Notes: a model not told the origin generated them from the letters alone. Positions 1 through 8,899 are shown, numbered from the stretch's first letter. The stretch: DNA of 18,598 bases from Prasinococcaceae sp. CCMP 1430 (GCA_013416795.1 RQSC01000798.1:26385-44982); one strand, 5' to 3'. Translations and numbers: made by a program.

Positions 1-249
1 GTTATCGATAATGGAGCCGCCGCGGCACCGCCCGCGCGGCCTCTGCCGTCGCGGACACCCGCCGAGTGGCCTTGCCGCCGGGCGCCGCGGCCCCCTCCCG
101 CGCGGCCTCTGGCGCGCCTCTCCCTCGCCCTCCGGTGGTGGTGGCGGGGTCAGGGGGGGGACTCCGCCGCAAGCGAGCTCGCGAGCCAACCCAAACCAAA
201 TCTCACCATTTAGGGTAATTACGACCACTTCCCTTTAGGGTCTATCTTT

Positions 250-299
250 GCGCCGCGAGCGGCTCGCGGCGCGAACCCGAACCCAAAAGGGCTTTTGGG
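250..299. repeat. Pair of adjacent perfect inverted repeats
   Basis: The first palindrome has 11-bp arms (250-260 GCGCCGCGAGC, 262-272 GCTCGCGGCGC) around one base. The second has 8-bp arms (282-289 CCCAAAAG, 292-299 CTTTTGGG) around GG. They are nine bases apart. Both would fold into tight hairpins or cruciforms. There is no T-tract, and the setting is eukaryotic, so a bacterial-type terminator reading does not apply. Function unknown. Confidence 0.7.
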
Positions 300-450
300 G
301 TGACATCGCGGTCGCTTCGCAGGGTCTGTCTTTCCCTTCGATTTGATGGTAACGGTATCGCACGTCAAAACGCACCCGTTTCTTTTCGGGGGGGGCCGTG
401 GGGGGGAAAAAACCGCCGGGCGCGCGTGGGGCGCACACGCCCGCCCGCGC

Positions 451-640
451 GCGTGCGTTTCGATGGGGCGCGTCGCGCCTTCGTTTTGGCCTGCGATCGA
501 GGCGCGTGCGCTTCGATGCGGCGCCTCGCGCGCTGCATGCGTTTTGACCTGATATCGAATCGTATGCTTTTTGATCGTGATTGGGCGCATCGCGTGCGTT
601 TTGTACTGCGATGGAAAACGGTTGCGTTTTGATGGCGGTC
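451..640 (+). repeat. Degenerate tandem repeat, unit about 53-59 bp
   Basis: Two sub-motifs alternate. A GCGTGCGTTT-like box followed by GATGG or GATCG starts near 451, 504, 562 and 621. A CGTTTTG-x-CCTG-CGATCGA-like box starts near 482, 540 and 596. Spacing within each series is 53-59 bp, so this is a head-to-tail array of roughly three and a half diverged copies. A weaker relative of the first box may lie near 340-360. No coding potential is evident in the array. Confidence 0.65.
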
Positions 641-918
641 CGCGCGCGAACGCGCGCGTGGCGGGCATGCGCCGCGCGCGCGCCCGCGCGCGAATCCGCC
701 GCGCTCCGAATTCCGATGCGAAACGAAATTCCCATTATTGTATTCTTTTACGTAGAATGTAAGAAGATGTGGAAATGCAGAAGTGAGAGCGCGAAAGTGG
801 GGACAATTAGGAAATTGCAATTCGCGAGGAATTGGGAAGTAGAACGCGAACGCGGCGGCGGGAGCGGCGCGCGGGCGCTGCGTGGCACACGGCGTGCGGG
901 CGCTCGCGCGTGCCCCCC

Positions 919-958
919 TTCCCTCCCTCTCTCCCTCCCTCCCTCCCTCCCTCCCTCC
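919..958 (+). repeat. TCCC polypyrimidine microsatellite
   Basis: A nearly pure pyrimidine run dominated by tandem CCCT/TCCC units. The complementary strand is a series of GGGA runs with G-quadruplex or triplex potential. Confidence 0.85.
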
Positions 959-1113
959 GCCCCCCGCCGCCGGCACGCACTCTGCCACAGCAGCCGCCGC
1001 TGCCGAGGTGGCAGAGGGTCGGACGTCGTCGATTGTGATCTCCCGTGGGTAATTCTGATCCATTTGAAAATGATACAATGATGTGCGAGTGGGCTTTACC
1101 ATGTGACGCGGGC

Positions 1114-1569
1114 CTATGCGGCGCGCGCGCCGCGGCGGCTGAGCAGCGCGTACGCCACGGCGGCGCCGCACGCCACGGCGGCGGCAAGGAGGCCCGCCTT
1201 GGCGCGCGGCGGCACGTGGCTCAGCGCCTGCCTCGCCGCGTCGGCGTAGAAGCCCGACTCCAGCTTGTAGCGCAGGCCCAGCCCATTCTACGCGGAAAAA
1301 TGCATCTGGACGGAGACTTTGCGCAGGTCGGCCGCTCGCTCGAGCGGGGGATCAAAGGGGATGAGCACCTTCTTCACGACGCTGCCGTCCTTCTTCACGA
1401 CGTCGAGCTCGAAGCCCTTCGCGGTGCAGTCCGTCATCGTCGCGGACGCGGCGTCCGCCATGCCGGCGTAGTAGCGCGCGTACGCGAGCAGGCTGCCGGG
1501 GTGGTCGGCGTTCATGTGGCCGACCACGCGGCCGCGCATCTTCGCGACGCCCTCCTCGAGGCTCCCCAT
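1114..1569 (-). CDS. DUF2470 protein with C-terminal membrane anchor, interrupted by an in-frame TAG
   Basis: The first ATG in frame is at 1569 and gives a protein starting MGSLEEGVAK. Its core matches the DUF2470 domain: HMNADHPGSLLAYARYYAG at about residues 17-35, then MTDCTAKGFELDV, then an IPFDPPL strand. This fold is a split-barrel, flavin/heme-oxygenase-related domain that occurs alone or fused in plants, algae and fungi; the activity of stand-alone versions is not established. The frame hits TAG at 1288-1290 after 93 residues, but the same frame then stays open for 57 more codons to TAG at 1114-1116. That tail ends in an Ala/Val/Leu membrane segment (AGLLAAAVACGAAVAYALL) and a short Arg-rich end, like a tail anchor. 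Possible explanations are stop readthrough, a sequencing error, a nonsense mutation, or a 30-nt GT...TAG intron (1317-1288) that would remove the stop in frame. The domain call is firm; the extent of the product is not. Confidence 0.7.
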
Positions 1570-1649
1570 CCCCCCTCCCCCCTCCTGACCACGCTCGCTC
1601 TCTCCCACCCCCCCTTCGCCGACCGACCGCGCCGTCGACCGCGCGCGGC

Positions 1650-2006
1650 GTGCCGCGCCGCACCCCGCCCCGCGCGATCGCCGACGACGCCGCGCGGTCG
1701 CGGCCGGGGAGGAACAGGCGGACGAACGCGCCGCTCGTGCGGGTGCGAGCGGCGCGCCAGCCGGGCCTCACCGTGCTGCAGCGCGCGCTCCGCTACACCG
1801 AGGACAAGCGCGCGGCGGCCGCGCTCCACCAGGCCGTCGGGCTGTGGTACATGCGCGAGGGCGAGGCCAAGGCGGCCGCCGTGGCGCTGCGCCGCGCAGC
1901 GCGCGCCGACCCCGACTGGTGCGGGCCCGTGCTGCGGTGGGAGCAGGTGGCGCGCATCCCAGTGGCGGGCGAGGCGCCGCGGGGCGGCGCGGCGCTCGGG
2001 CAGTAA
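1650..2006 (+). CDS. TPR-like C-terminal exon (5' end not found)
   Basis: The frame reads convincingly from about 1755 to 2006: LQRALRYTEDKRAAAALHQA, then GLWYMREGEAKAAAVALRRA, then ARADPDWCGPVLRWEQ. The small/large helix periodicity and the A-x-x-DP ending of the second helix pair resemble a tetratricopeptide repeat. There is no ATG in frame upstream; the open frame begins at a GTG at 1650 inside Arg/Pro-rich sequence. This is therefore probably a 3'-terminal exon. CAG|CCG near 1760 is a possible phase-0 acceptor, but it has no clear polypyrimidine tract and I cannot find the upstream exon. The stop TAA is followed directly by TAAAAA, so an AATAAA motif overlaps the stop. Alternatives are a gene fragment or a pseudogene. 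The product is unknown. Confidence 0.35.
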   Translation: MPRRTPPRAIADDAARSRPGRNRRTNAPLVRVRAARQPGLTVLQRALRYTEDKRAAAALHQAVGLWYMREGEAKAAAVALRRAARADPDWCGPVLRWEQVARIPVAGEAPRGGAALGQ

Positions 2007-2151
2007 TAAAAATCCGGGAACGTGTTAATACCGAGCCGCGCGGCACCCGACCCACCCCTCGCCCACGAGCGCGCGTGCCCTTCCCCCCTGCCGCCTCGCC
2101 AGCCTTCCTCGGCCCCGAGCTCGCCGCGCTGTCCGCACCTCACCCCCCACA

Positions 2152-2179
2152 ACACACACACACACACACACACACACAC
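2152..2179 (+). repeat. (AC)14 dinucleotide microsatellite
   Basis: An uninterrupted alternating A-C run of 28 bases in the intergenic region. It is likely polymorphic in length. Confidence 0.95.
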
Positions 2180-2667
2180 GCCGCCGCGCAGCGCTGCGCG
2201 CACGGCGTGGCGGGCTCCCCCAAACAGACACGGGCGGTCTCGTCGCGCGCGTTCGAACCGCGGCGCCGCCGAGCATCGCTCCCATCAAAAGGCGTTGAAA
2301 AAAAACGGCAGCGTTGCACGCGCGGACGCCCGCCGAAATTCCGACGGCGCTCTCCACAGGCGTTGAGAATTAACGTCTGGGGGCCGGGGGCATTCAAATG
2401 TGAAACCTATCTCCAAAACCCGAATCATAACCCTAATCACGTCGGAACGCACGCGGAGCGCGCGCGGGTTCGGCGGCGGAGGTCAGACCGAACGTCGGTC
2501 CGTGGTACTCCTTGTTGTTGCGGAAATCTCAAACCCTATTTAGCATATACAGTACACTGTACGTCAAATCACATTCAGAAGAGGGTCAAAAAGTCCCAAC
2601 CCTATATGTTTGGGTTTGGGCGGATGCAAGTTGACCTCAGAGCTGCTGCGAGCAAAAAACGGAAGTG

Positions 2668-2689
2668 TGACGTAATCAAGTGTATAAAT
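2668..2689 (+). promoter_or_regulatory. Candidate core promoter: TGACGTAA plus TATAAAT
   Basis: A TGACGTAA element (2668-2675), which matches the bZIP/CREB-ATF type, lies eight bases upstream of TATAAAT (2683-2689). A second ACGT-core site, GTACGTCA, is at 2559-2566. The box is 130 bp before the ATG at 2819 and 304 bp before the alternative start at 2993, on the coding strand of the coiled-coil gene. The island is AT-rich in a GC-rich window, which makes chance occurrence of TATAAAT more likely, so this is a candidate only. Confidence 0.4.
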
Positions 2690-2818
2690 GTGGCTTTGGG
2701 TATTTAATTTGACCTGAGAAAATGCGGTGAGTTGCAGCAAAAAGGGGGTTGACGGACGGGTGCGGCAGACGCGCGTTTCGAAACGGGGTCGGGCGCGGGC
2801 GGGCGCGCGCAGGCGGGC

Positions 2819-5800
2819 ATGCGCAGAGGCAGGCACGCGCTCTGCCTCCCTCAGCGCGGTCAATCCGATGCGCCTCCCCCACCCACCCACACACTCACCC
2901 ACCCACCCGCACACACGCACACCTGCGCGGGCCACTCGCCGCGCGCGCGCGCGCGGCGCGCGCGCGGCGCGGTGCGAGATGCGCGAGGCGCGANGGCGCT
3001 CGCCGAGCAGACTGCGCGCGCCGAGGGCGCCGAGGAAGAGCTCGCCGCCCAGCGCGAGCGCGCCGACTCGGCCGAGCGCGCCCGCGACGCGGCGCTGCGC
3101 GACGCCGCCGACGTCTCCAAGGCGCTCTGCGACGCCGACGCCAGGCTCGAGCGGCTCGCGGGGGCCGAGAGCGCCTCGCGCATGCTGGAGCTCGAGCGCG
3201 AGGTGAAGAGCCTGCGCGAGGGGCTGGCGGTGTCCGCGAGGCGCGCGGCCGCGGCGGGCGAGGAGGCCTCGGAGGCCCGCACCCACGCCGGCGAGGTCGA
3301 GGCGTTGCGCGCCGAGCTCGTGGCCACCAAGGCCGCCGCGGACGATCGCAGGCGGGCGTACATGGACGCGAACCCGTCGACGGCGGACGCCACCGAGGAG
3401 CTGCTCGCAAAGCTCCAGGCGATGCGCGCGGAGCGCGACGCCGCGCGCGCGCGGTGCGCGCGACTCGCCGCGCAGGCCGCCGGGGCGAAGCCAGCCGCGG
3501 ATGCCATCGACGCGGCTGTGGACGACGTCGACGCGTCCGCGAGCGCAGTAGGGGGCACGTCGAGCGAGAGGAGGCGCCGGCGCACCCGCCCGCGCTCCTC
3601 GGGCCTCGAAGACGTGTCGCTGCTCGACGCCCTCTCCTCGCTAGGGTCCTCGCCGTCGGCGTCGCCGCAGAAGGAGGACCCGCCGGGCGCGTGCTCCGCG
3701 CCCAGCACACCGGTCGGGGCGGGGCCGATCCTCGCGGATCTCAAGGGCGAGGTCTCGCGCCTGAACGAAGAGCTGGCCGCCGCGCGCGAGGCGACGGCGC
3801 AGGCCGAGGTGCTGCACACGCAGGCCGCCGAAGAGGCGGATGCGCTCAGGGCCGAGCTCGAGCACCTGCAAGAGCGGCCCCAGAAGGTCGGGGAGGTCTT
3901 TGAACGCATCCGGGCTGCCGAAGCTGCTCGCGCGGCGGCGGAGGACGAAGCGGCGGAAGCTGGCCGGCGAGCCGTTGACGCGGAGCGGCATGCAGCAGAC
4001 GCTGTGCGCGCGCGCGACGCGGCGCTCGCTGCGGCCGACGAGCAATCGGCCGCCGCCGCTGACGCGAAGGAGGCAGCGGCGGCAGAAGTGCAGAGACTGC
4101 AGGCGCAGGCCGATGCGGAGGTGAGAACGGCGAAGGAGGCAGCCGCGGCAGAGGTGCAGGAGGCGAAGGCCAAGTCCGAGTCAGAGGTGAAGGCAGCGAA
4201 GGAGGCCGCTGCAGCGCAAGTGCAGCAGGCTTGTGCGGCCCGTGCGGCGGCCGAAGAGTCCGCCGAGACGGCACGCGCGGATGCCGCCCGGCGATGCGAG
4301 GACGCCGAGAGCGCCGTCCGCGATGCTGCTGCGGCGGAAGCCGACGCTCTCTCTCAAAAGGAGTCCGCCGAGGCAGACGCATCCGCCGCCGCCGAGCTTG
4401 CCAAGAAGGAGGTGGAACTTCGCACTGAGGCCGAGGCGGAGGCGGAGGCTGCCAAGGGTGCCGCACAGATGCGAGTCGAGCAGGCACAACTTGACGCAGA
4501 GACATGCAGGCACGACGCTGAGACGGCCAGATCCGACGCTAGGGCGGCCAGAGAAGAGTCTGAGGAGGCTTTTCGCGAGGCAGAAGAGGTCAGAAGGCAG
4601 GCGCACGCAGCCACGCACGCGGCAGAGGCTGAGGCCCGGAAGGCCAGGCGTGAGGCTGAGACCGCGGAGGCTGAGGCCCGAAAGGCAAAGCGTGAGGCAA
4701 AGCGTGAGGCCGAGTCGGCCGTCGCAGAGCGCGATCGCGCGCGGCAAGACGCAGGCGCCGCGCGCGACGAGCGCGACGCTGCGCTCGCTGCAGCCAAGGC
4801 TGCTGGTGCGAAGTGTGATGACGCTGAGATTCGCGCTGCCGAGGCCGAGGCTGAGCGCAGTCGTGTGAAGGCCTCCGAGGCGGACGCGCAGGGGCGCGTT
4901 GAGTTGATGACGGCCGCTGTTGCGGTGGCGGAAGAACAGGCGGCCGACGCAAAGCGTGCTCTGCGCGAGATTGAGGATGCTGCGTGCGAGGCGTTTTTCT
5001 CCGACCGGGGCGCCGCGAGCGCGGCTTCGGGCACGGATGCGCGCGCAGGCGCGCCTTCTGCGATGACCTCGCGACAGGTTTTCCAGGAGGTCATTCGCGC
5101 GCGTGAGCTGGCCGCGGGGGAGCAGGAGCGTGCCGAGCGGGCGTTGCGCGATGCGGCGGCTGCAGATGCCGCGCGCGCGCGAGCCGAGCAGCGCGAGCAG
5201 TCTGCCGCAGCGGCTGAGTGCGCCGCCGCCGCGCGCGCGAGTGTCTGCGAAGACAACGAGCGTCGCTCTGCTGAAGCAGCGGCTGAGGCGGATGCGCGCG
5301 CAGCGGAGGCGACCGAGCGTGCTGCTGTCGCCGAGGAGGGTGCCGCTGAGATGCAGAAGCGGATTGCGACTGTGATGGCTTCCGCGGCTGAGACGGAGCA
5401 GTCGCTGCGGGATGCCAACGCGGCCATCGCAAAGTGGAAGGATGAGGCCGAAGCCACTGCCCAGGCGGCCGAGCGCGGCGTCGCCTCGGCGCAGGCAGAG
5501 TCGGCGGAGTGGCAGGCGAAGGCACACGAAGGCGTCTTTGAGCTCGAGCGCGCGCTGGCGTCCGCAGCTGAGGCTTCGCGTGCTGCTGAGGCTGCGCGCG
5601 CGCAGGAGGCACTCGCGTGCGCGGCCACGCGCGAGGCCTGTGCATCGCGCGATGCGGCGCTCAAGGAGACGGCTGAAGCTGAAAAGAAAGCGAAGGCGGC
5701 AGCTGCGGAGTACGACCTCGCGCCAGTGCGCGCTGAGTGTGAGCGACTGCGTGGCCAGCTCACCACTGTGGAAGCGCGCGCGCTCTCAGCGGAGAGGCTG

Positions 5801-7179
5801 GCCGGACGGTGCGTGGGCGCGTGGGATTGCCCTTGCCTGCATCTGCGCTTCGATGGCGCATCCACTGGCGTGGTCTGACAGACATGCGTGCACCTCACTC
5901 GTCCCAACCCAGCGCGCGCGACGTTGCCGCTCTCGAGGTATCCAACGCTGCGCTTCGTGCACAGGTCGACGAGCTCCGCGAGCGCATCGAGAGCGGCGGC
6001 AAGGCTGCGCTCGCTGAGGCGAGCGCGCTGGCGCCCCGGCTTGAGGCGCAGGCCGAGGCGCTTGCGAGTAGCCGGCGCATGCTCGATGAGCGCGATGCTG
6101 AGTTGGCCGCGTCGCATCGCGAGTGCGAAGAGTTGCGTGGCGACGCGGATCGCTTGCGCGCGCGCTGCGACGATCTCGAGGAGCAGCTTGTGCGTGCTGC
6201 CGGCGATGCAGAGGCGTCACGCGCCGAAGTGCACAAACTCGTGCACGCGCACAAAGTCGCGCAGGCGGTCGCGGCCGCCACCGAGGCGGTGTTATGTGAT
6301 GGGCAAGAAGCGGACGCGGGTGCTGAGGTCCGAGTGCCTGTCGAGATCCACGTACGCTCTGATGCGAAAGGCCATCCTGACGAAGTCGCCGCGGCCGCAT
6401 CCGAAGATGAGGAAGAGAGCGACTCCTATCTATCGACCCCGCCGAAGCGGAGCAGGGGGAGAAAGGCCACACACTCGGTGAGGCTGCGCTCGGTGAGCCT
6501 GCGATCTCCCGCAAAGCATGACTCAACGCAACCGGATGAGCTCGCGAGCACGCAGACGGAGGGTGCAGAGATCGGAGGCGACATGCGCGCGCCCGCCCGC
6601 ATCGAGCACGAAAACGGGCCTACTCGTAGCTCACCTGCGCCCGACACAATTGATAACTGGGGCCGCAGGCGACCAGGTGGTTGGCCGCAGCAGCCGCACG
6701 CCAAGATGCACGTCGATGCGCCCGCCAGCGAGGCGGCGAAAGACCGCGGTATCACGTTGCAGACGCGCGAAGACAATGTGACCGCCGGGGGTCGAGGCGC
6801 CCTCGTGGTCCTGGACAGTGCGAGCGGTAGCGACAGCGAAGAGTGGAGCGATGTTGACCACTTCCTTGGGGGTGGAGGCATGAGCGCCGACCTCAAGCAT
6901 GCGAACAACGCCAGGCGACAGGCGGCGATCGACCGGCAGCTGCGAGGATGCCGTGAGGCGCTCCGCGAGTTCCACGGCCAGGGCTCGATCGCCGGCGTGC
7001 GCTCGCCGCTCGCGAAGCGCTCCGCGAGACTCTCTGAGCGACGCCAGAAACTCGAAGAGCTTGAGCAGCTGCAACGCGCACACGATGAGGCTGAGCTGCA
7101 CGAACTGACGCGCACCGACCAGCAGCGCCGAGCTCGACAGCGCAGAGACTATCTCGCCAATGCGCGCAATCTTCTATGA
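2819..7179 (+). CDS. Long Ala/Glu-rich coiled-coil protein, two exons
   Basis: Exons are 2819-5808 and 5913-7179. The 104-bp intron starts GTGCGT and ends CAACCCAG, and both sides agree in phase (CG|C, Arg). The first in-frame ATG is 2819, giving 1418 residues, but the first ~58 are low-complexity Pro/His/Arg. Protein-like sequence starts at 2996. The codon at 2993-2995 reads ANG; if N is T, an ATG there gives a cleaner 1360-residue protein, and the residue numbers here use that start. Residues 2-163 and about 245-1060 are almost uninterrupted Ala/Glu/Arg/Lys heptad-type helix with internal repeats (KEAAAAEVQ three times around 4068-4220; EAEARKA(R/K)REAE twice around 4627-4720). A Ser/Pro linker with an Arg run lies at 163-245. 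Exon 2 adds an acidic Ser-rich stretch, a basic PPKRSRGRK patch that could be a nuclear signal, and a final charged helix (about 1269-1360). I recognise no enzymatic domain. A filamentous scaffold or structural role is inference. Confidence 0.8.
2939..2995 (+). other. Alternating GC tract followed by an ambiguous base (N at 2994)
   Basis: Positions 2939-2972 are almost only G and C in alternation, which can adopt Z-DNA and is hard to sequence. The only undetermined base in the window, at 2994, follows 22 bases later. It may mark a low-quality join, so the N-terminus of the coiled-coil gene should be treated as uncertain. Confidence 0.7.
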
Positions 7180-7238
7180 GTCTAATATCTTGTCACTACC
7201 ACGTCTCCAGAGCTCCTAAACTAATTCACAAAGAAGCG

Positions 7239-8899
7239 TCAAGGCGCGGGCTGGGGGGCGGCGCCTTGCCCGAAGGCCGCATTCTCCGCCTCCTGCCACT
7301 TCTGCAGGACACCTAGGTCCTCGCGCGGCTCGTTCCACAGCAGTTCGAGCTCGCCCGAGCTGATCGCCTGCGCAAGGAAGCGAAAGTGGCGCAATGTCAG
7401 CAACCGCACTACGGGTGGCGCGCTCGCAGGCCCGTGCACGCTGAGGCGCAGCATGGGGGCGCACTTGCCTCCTGCACGTCGTCGAAGATTTCGACGGTGG
7501 CGTCCTCTGTGCCCGCGCCAGCGTAGTACTTGAATTCAGCGCGCCGGCCCTCGGCGCTCGCCAGGACTGCCGCCCATTGCTCGCCTCCCCATACGATCGA
7601 CGCGCGCACTCCAGGCACGAGGCCAACAACGCACGACCCCTTTGCCTCGTCTTTGGTCGTCTTGCGCCGCGCCCCGCCCGTGCGCTTGGTGGCGTCCTTG
7701 TTGGCCTTGCTCGCCGATGTCTTCGCCTTGGATGCACCACCGCTCTTCACCTTGAGCGCCGCGGTGCTCTTTGGCGCTTTTCGATTGCGCTGTGGCACCA
7801 CCTTCTGTGGAAGGGCCGACTCCTCCAAGAAGGCCGCCACGTGCGGGTTGAGCGCTGCCGGCGCCATTGCGGAGGCACCGACGGGGAGATGCGTGGGTGC
7901 CTTCGAGGCAGCACGGGCGACATCGGGAACGACCACCCCCGACGCATCATCGGCTGGGGTTGTGCGCAGTGGCTGGGGTGCAGCGTCACCATCGCCACTG
8001 CGCAATGCTCGGCGCTCCTTGGTGGCCTGCATCGCCTCACCGAGCGAGATGTACGTTCCCTGGTTGGGGCCGCGGACGCGGACGTCTTGTGTCGCTGCGG
8101 CTCGCACCGTGTCGCCTCCATCCGCTGCGCGTGTGCCGTCACTCGCAAGCACCACTATCTGCTCAGCAGACGAAAGACGCGCACCCACGTGAGCGTGAGA
8201 GTGACCGCCCTCGTGCGAACGCACAATCGCGCGCGCGTCACCGCTCGTGTCCACGCACACCTCGCAGGCGAGTCCGCCACAGATAAGCTCGTCGCCGTCG
8301 GCGAGGGCATGGCACTCGACGAGGGATGCGAACGACAGCGGCAGCGAGGGTGGACGCGACAGTGCTGCCTGCGCTCGCGCTGTGCGTGCCGCAGATGCCG
8401 CGGCAGCGCGAGCTGCGCCTTGCCCCGCCGCGCCGCCCTCGAGTCCTGCGCAGCGCACGTACGCGCGCGCCTCCGCGATGCATGCATCGTACGTGCTGCT
8501 GTTCCCCCCTTCGCCGCCTGTACCTTCCAGCTGCTCGTGCACGTGGTCTGCCGACCCCAGCGGCACGAGCGCGCAGTCGGTGCCTCGCACGCACAGATGG
8601 GCGGCGTGCGACTGCGCACTGACACGCGCCCCGCCGCGGGCGCCGGCGTCTCCAGCGGGCGCCTCCACGGGGTCGCTCCACGCGTCGGCGCGCCGCACGC
8701 GCGCCTGCGCGCGCGCTCCCGACGCGATGCGCTCGAGGACGCCGTCGTCATATCGCACCACGTGCGCTCCACCACCGCGGTGCGCCTCAACGACAGTGGC
8801 GGCGTACTCCGGCGGGGAGGTCTCGTCCTCGCCTCCGCACGCCGGCCACGCCACGGTGACGCGCCGCAGCAGCCCGCCAAGCGCCGGCGCGCCGCCCAT
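7239..8899 (-). CDS. Tudor-like, lysine-rich putative chromatin protein, two exons
   Basis: Exon 1 runs 8899-7469 and exon 2 runs 7367-7239, giving 519 residues. The first in-frame ATG is at 8899; the open frame further upstream starts with GTG. Exon 1 left unspliced would end in a short Cys/Arg-rich tail. A GC-AG intron (7468-7368, GAG|GCAAGT ... TTGCGCAG|GCG) joins it in phase 0 to a helical C-terminus, AISSGELELLWNEP. Residues about 14-58 look Tudor-like: VTVAWP, then AATVVEAH, then HVVRYDDGVLERI, the W-x-G-x-V ... H-x-V-x-YDDG pattern of plant and Pds5-type Tudor folds. Residues 371-420 are Lys/Ser/Ala-rich, like a DNA-binding or nuclear-targeting tail. Residues about 427-475 may form a second small barrel (ASIVWGGEQWAAVLAS, then EFKYYAG, then VEIFDD). 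The middle (about 60-370) is unassigned. It ends 59 bp from the convergent coiled-coil gene. A chromatin-reader role is inferred from the fold pattern only. Confidence 0.7.

Larger units (their letters stand above)
1..1113. other. Gene-poor repeat-rich left flank
   Basis: I find no reading frame here that looks like a real protein: all long open frames are Arg/Ala-rich products of GC-biased DNA and overlap one another on both strands. The stretch holds two TTTAGGG-type motifs (209-216, 234-241), two adjacent perfect inverted repeats (250-299), a degenerate tandem repeat (451-640) and a TCCC tract (919-958). An AT-richer part near 720-840 and 1030-1110 may be untranslated sequence; the latter lies just downstream of the minus-strand DUF2470 gene and could be its 3' UTR. 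The left edge may contain part of a gene that I cannot recognise. Confidence 0.5.
2007..2818. other. Intergenic region with microsatellite and candidate promoter
   Basis: This stretch has no credible coding frame. It holds a pure CA microsatellite, then an AT-richer part (about 2280-2740) that stands out from the surrounding GC-rich DNA. The AT-richer part has three AACCCTA-type motifs (2429-2436, 2531-2538, 2598-2605), ACGT-core sites and a TATA-like box. It is the likely promoter region of the coiled-coil gene to its right. Confidence 0.55.

Noticed and set aside
250-299. Rho-independent terminator
   Set aside because: There is no U-tract, and the window is eukaryotic.
919-958. CRISPR-like or minisatellite array
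   Set aside because: It is a simple four-base microsatellite with no spacers. I saw no CRISPR array, insertion sequence, transposase or rRNA gene in the window.
2245-2275. GTTCGAACC resembling a tRNA B-box
   Set aside because: No A-box, acceptor stem or cloverleaf can be formed around it, and the flanking T-stem bases do not pair properly.
2860-4173. Long minus-strand open frame opposite the coiled-coil gene (437 codons, Ser/Ala-rich)
   Set aside because: It is the antisense shadow of an Ala/Glu-rich coding strand in GC-rich DNA; composition is monotonous and no domain appears. The 587-codon frame at 4354-6117 is rejected for the same reason.
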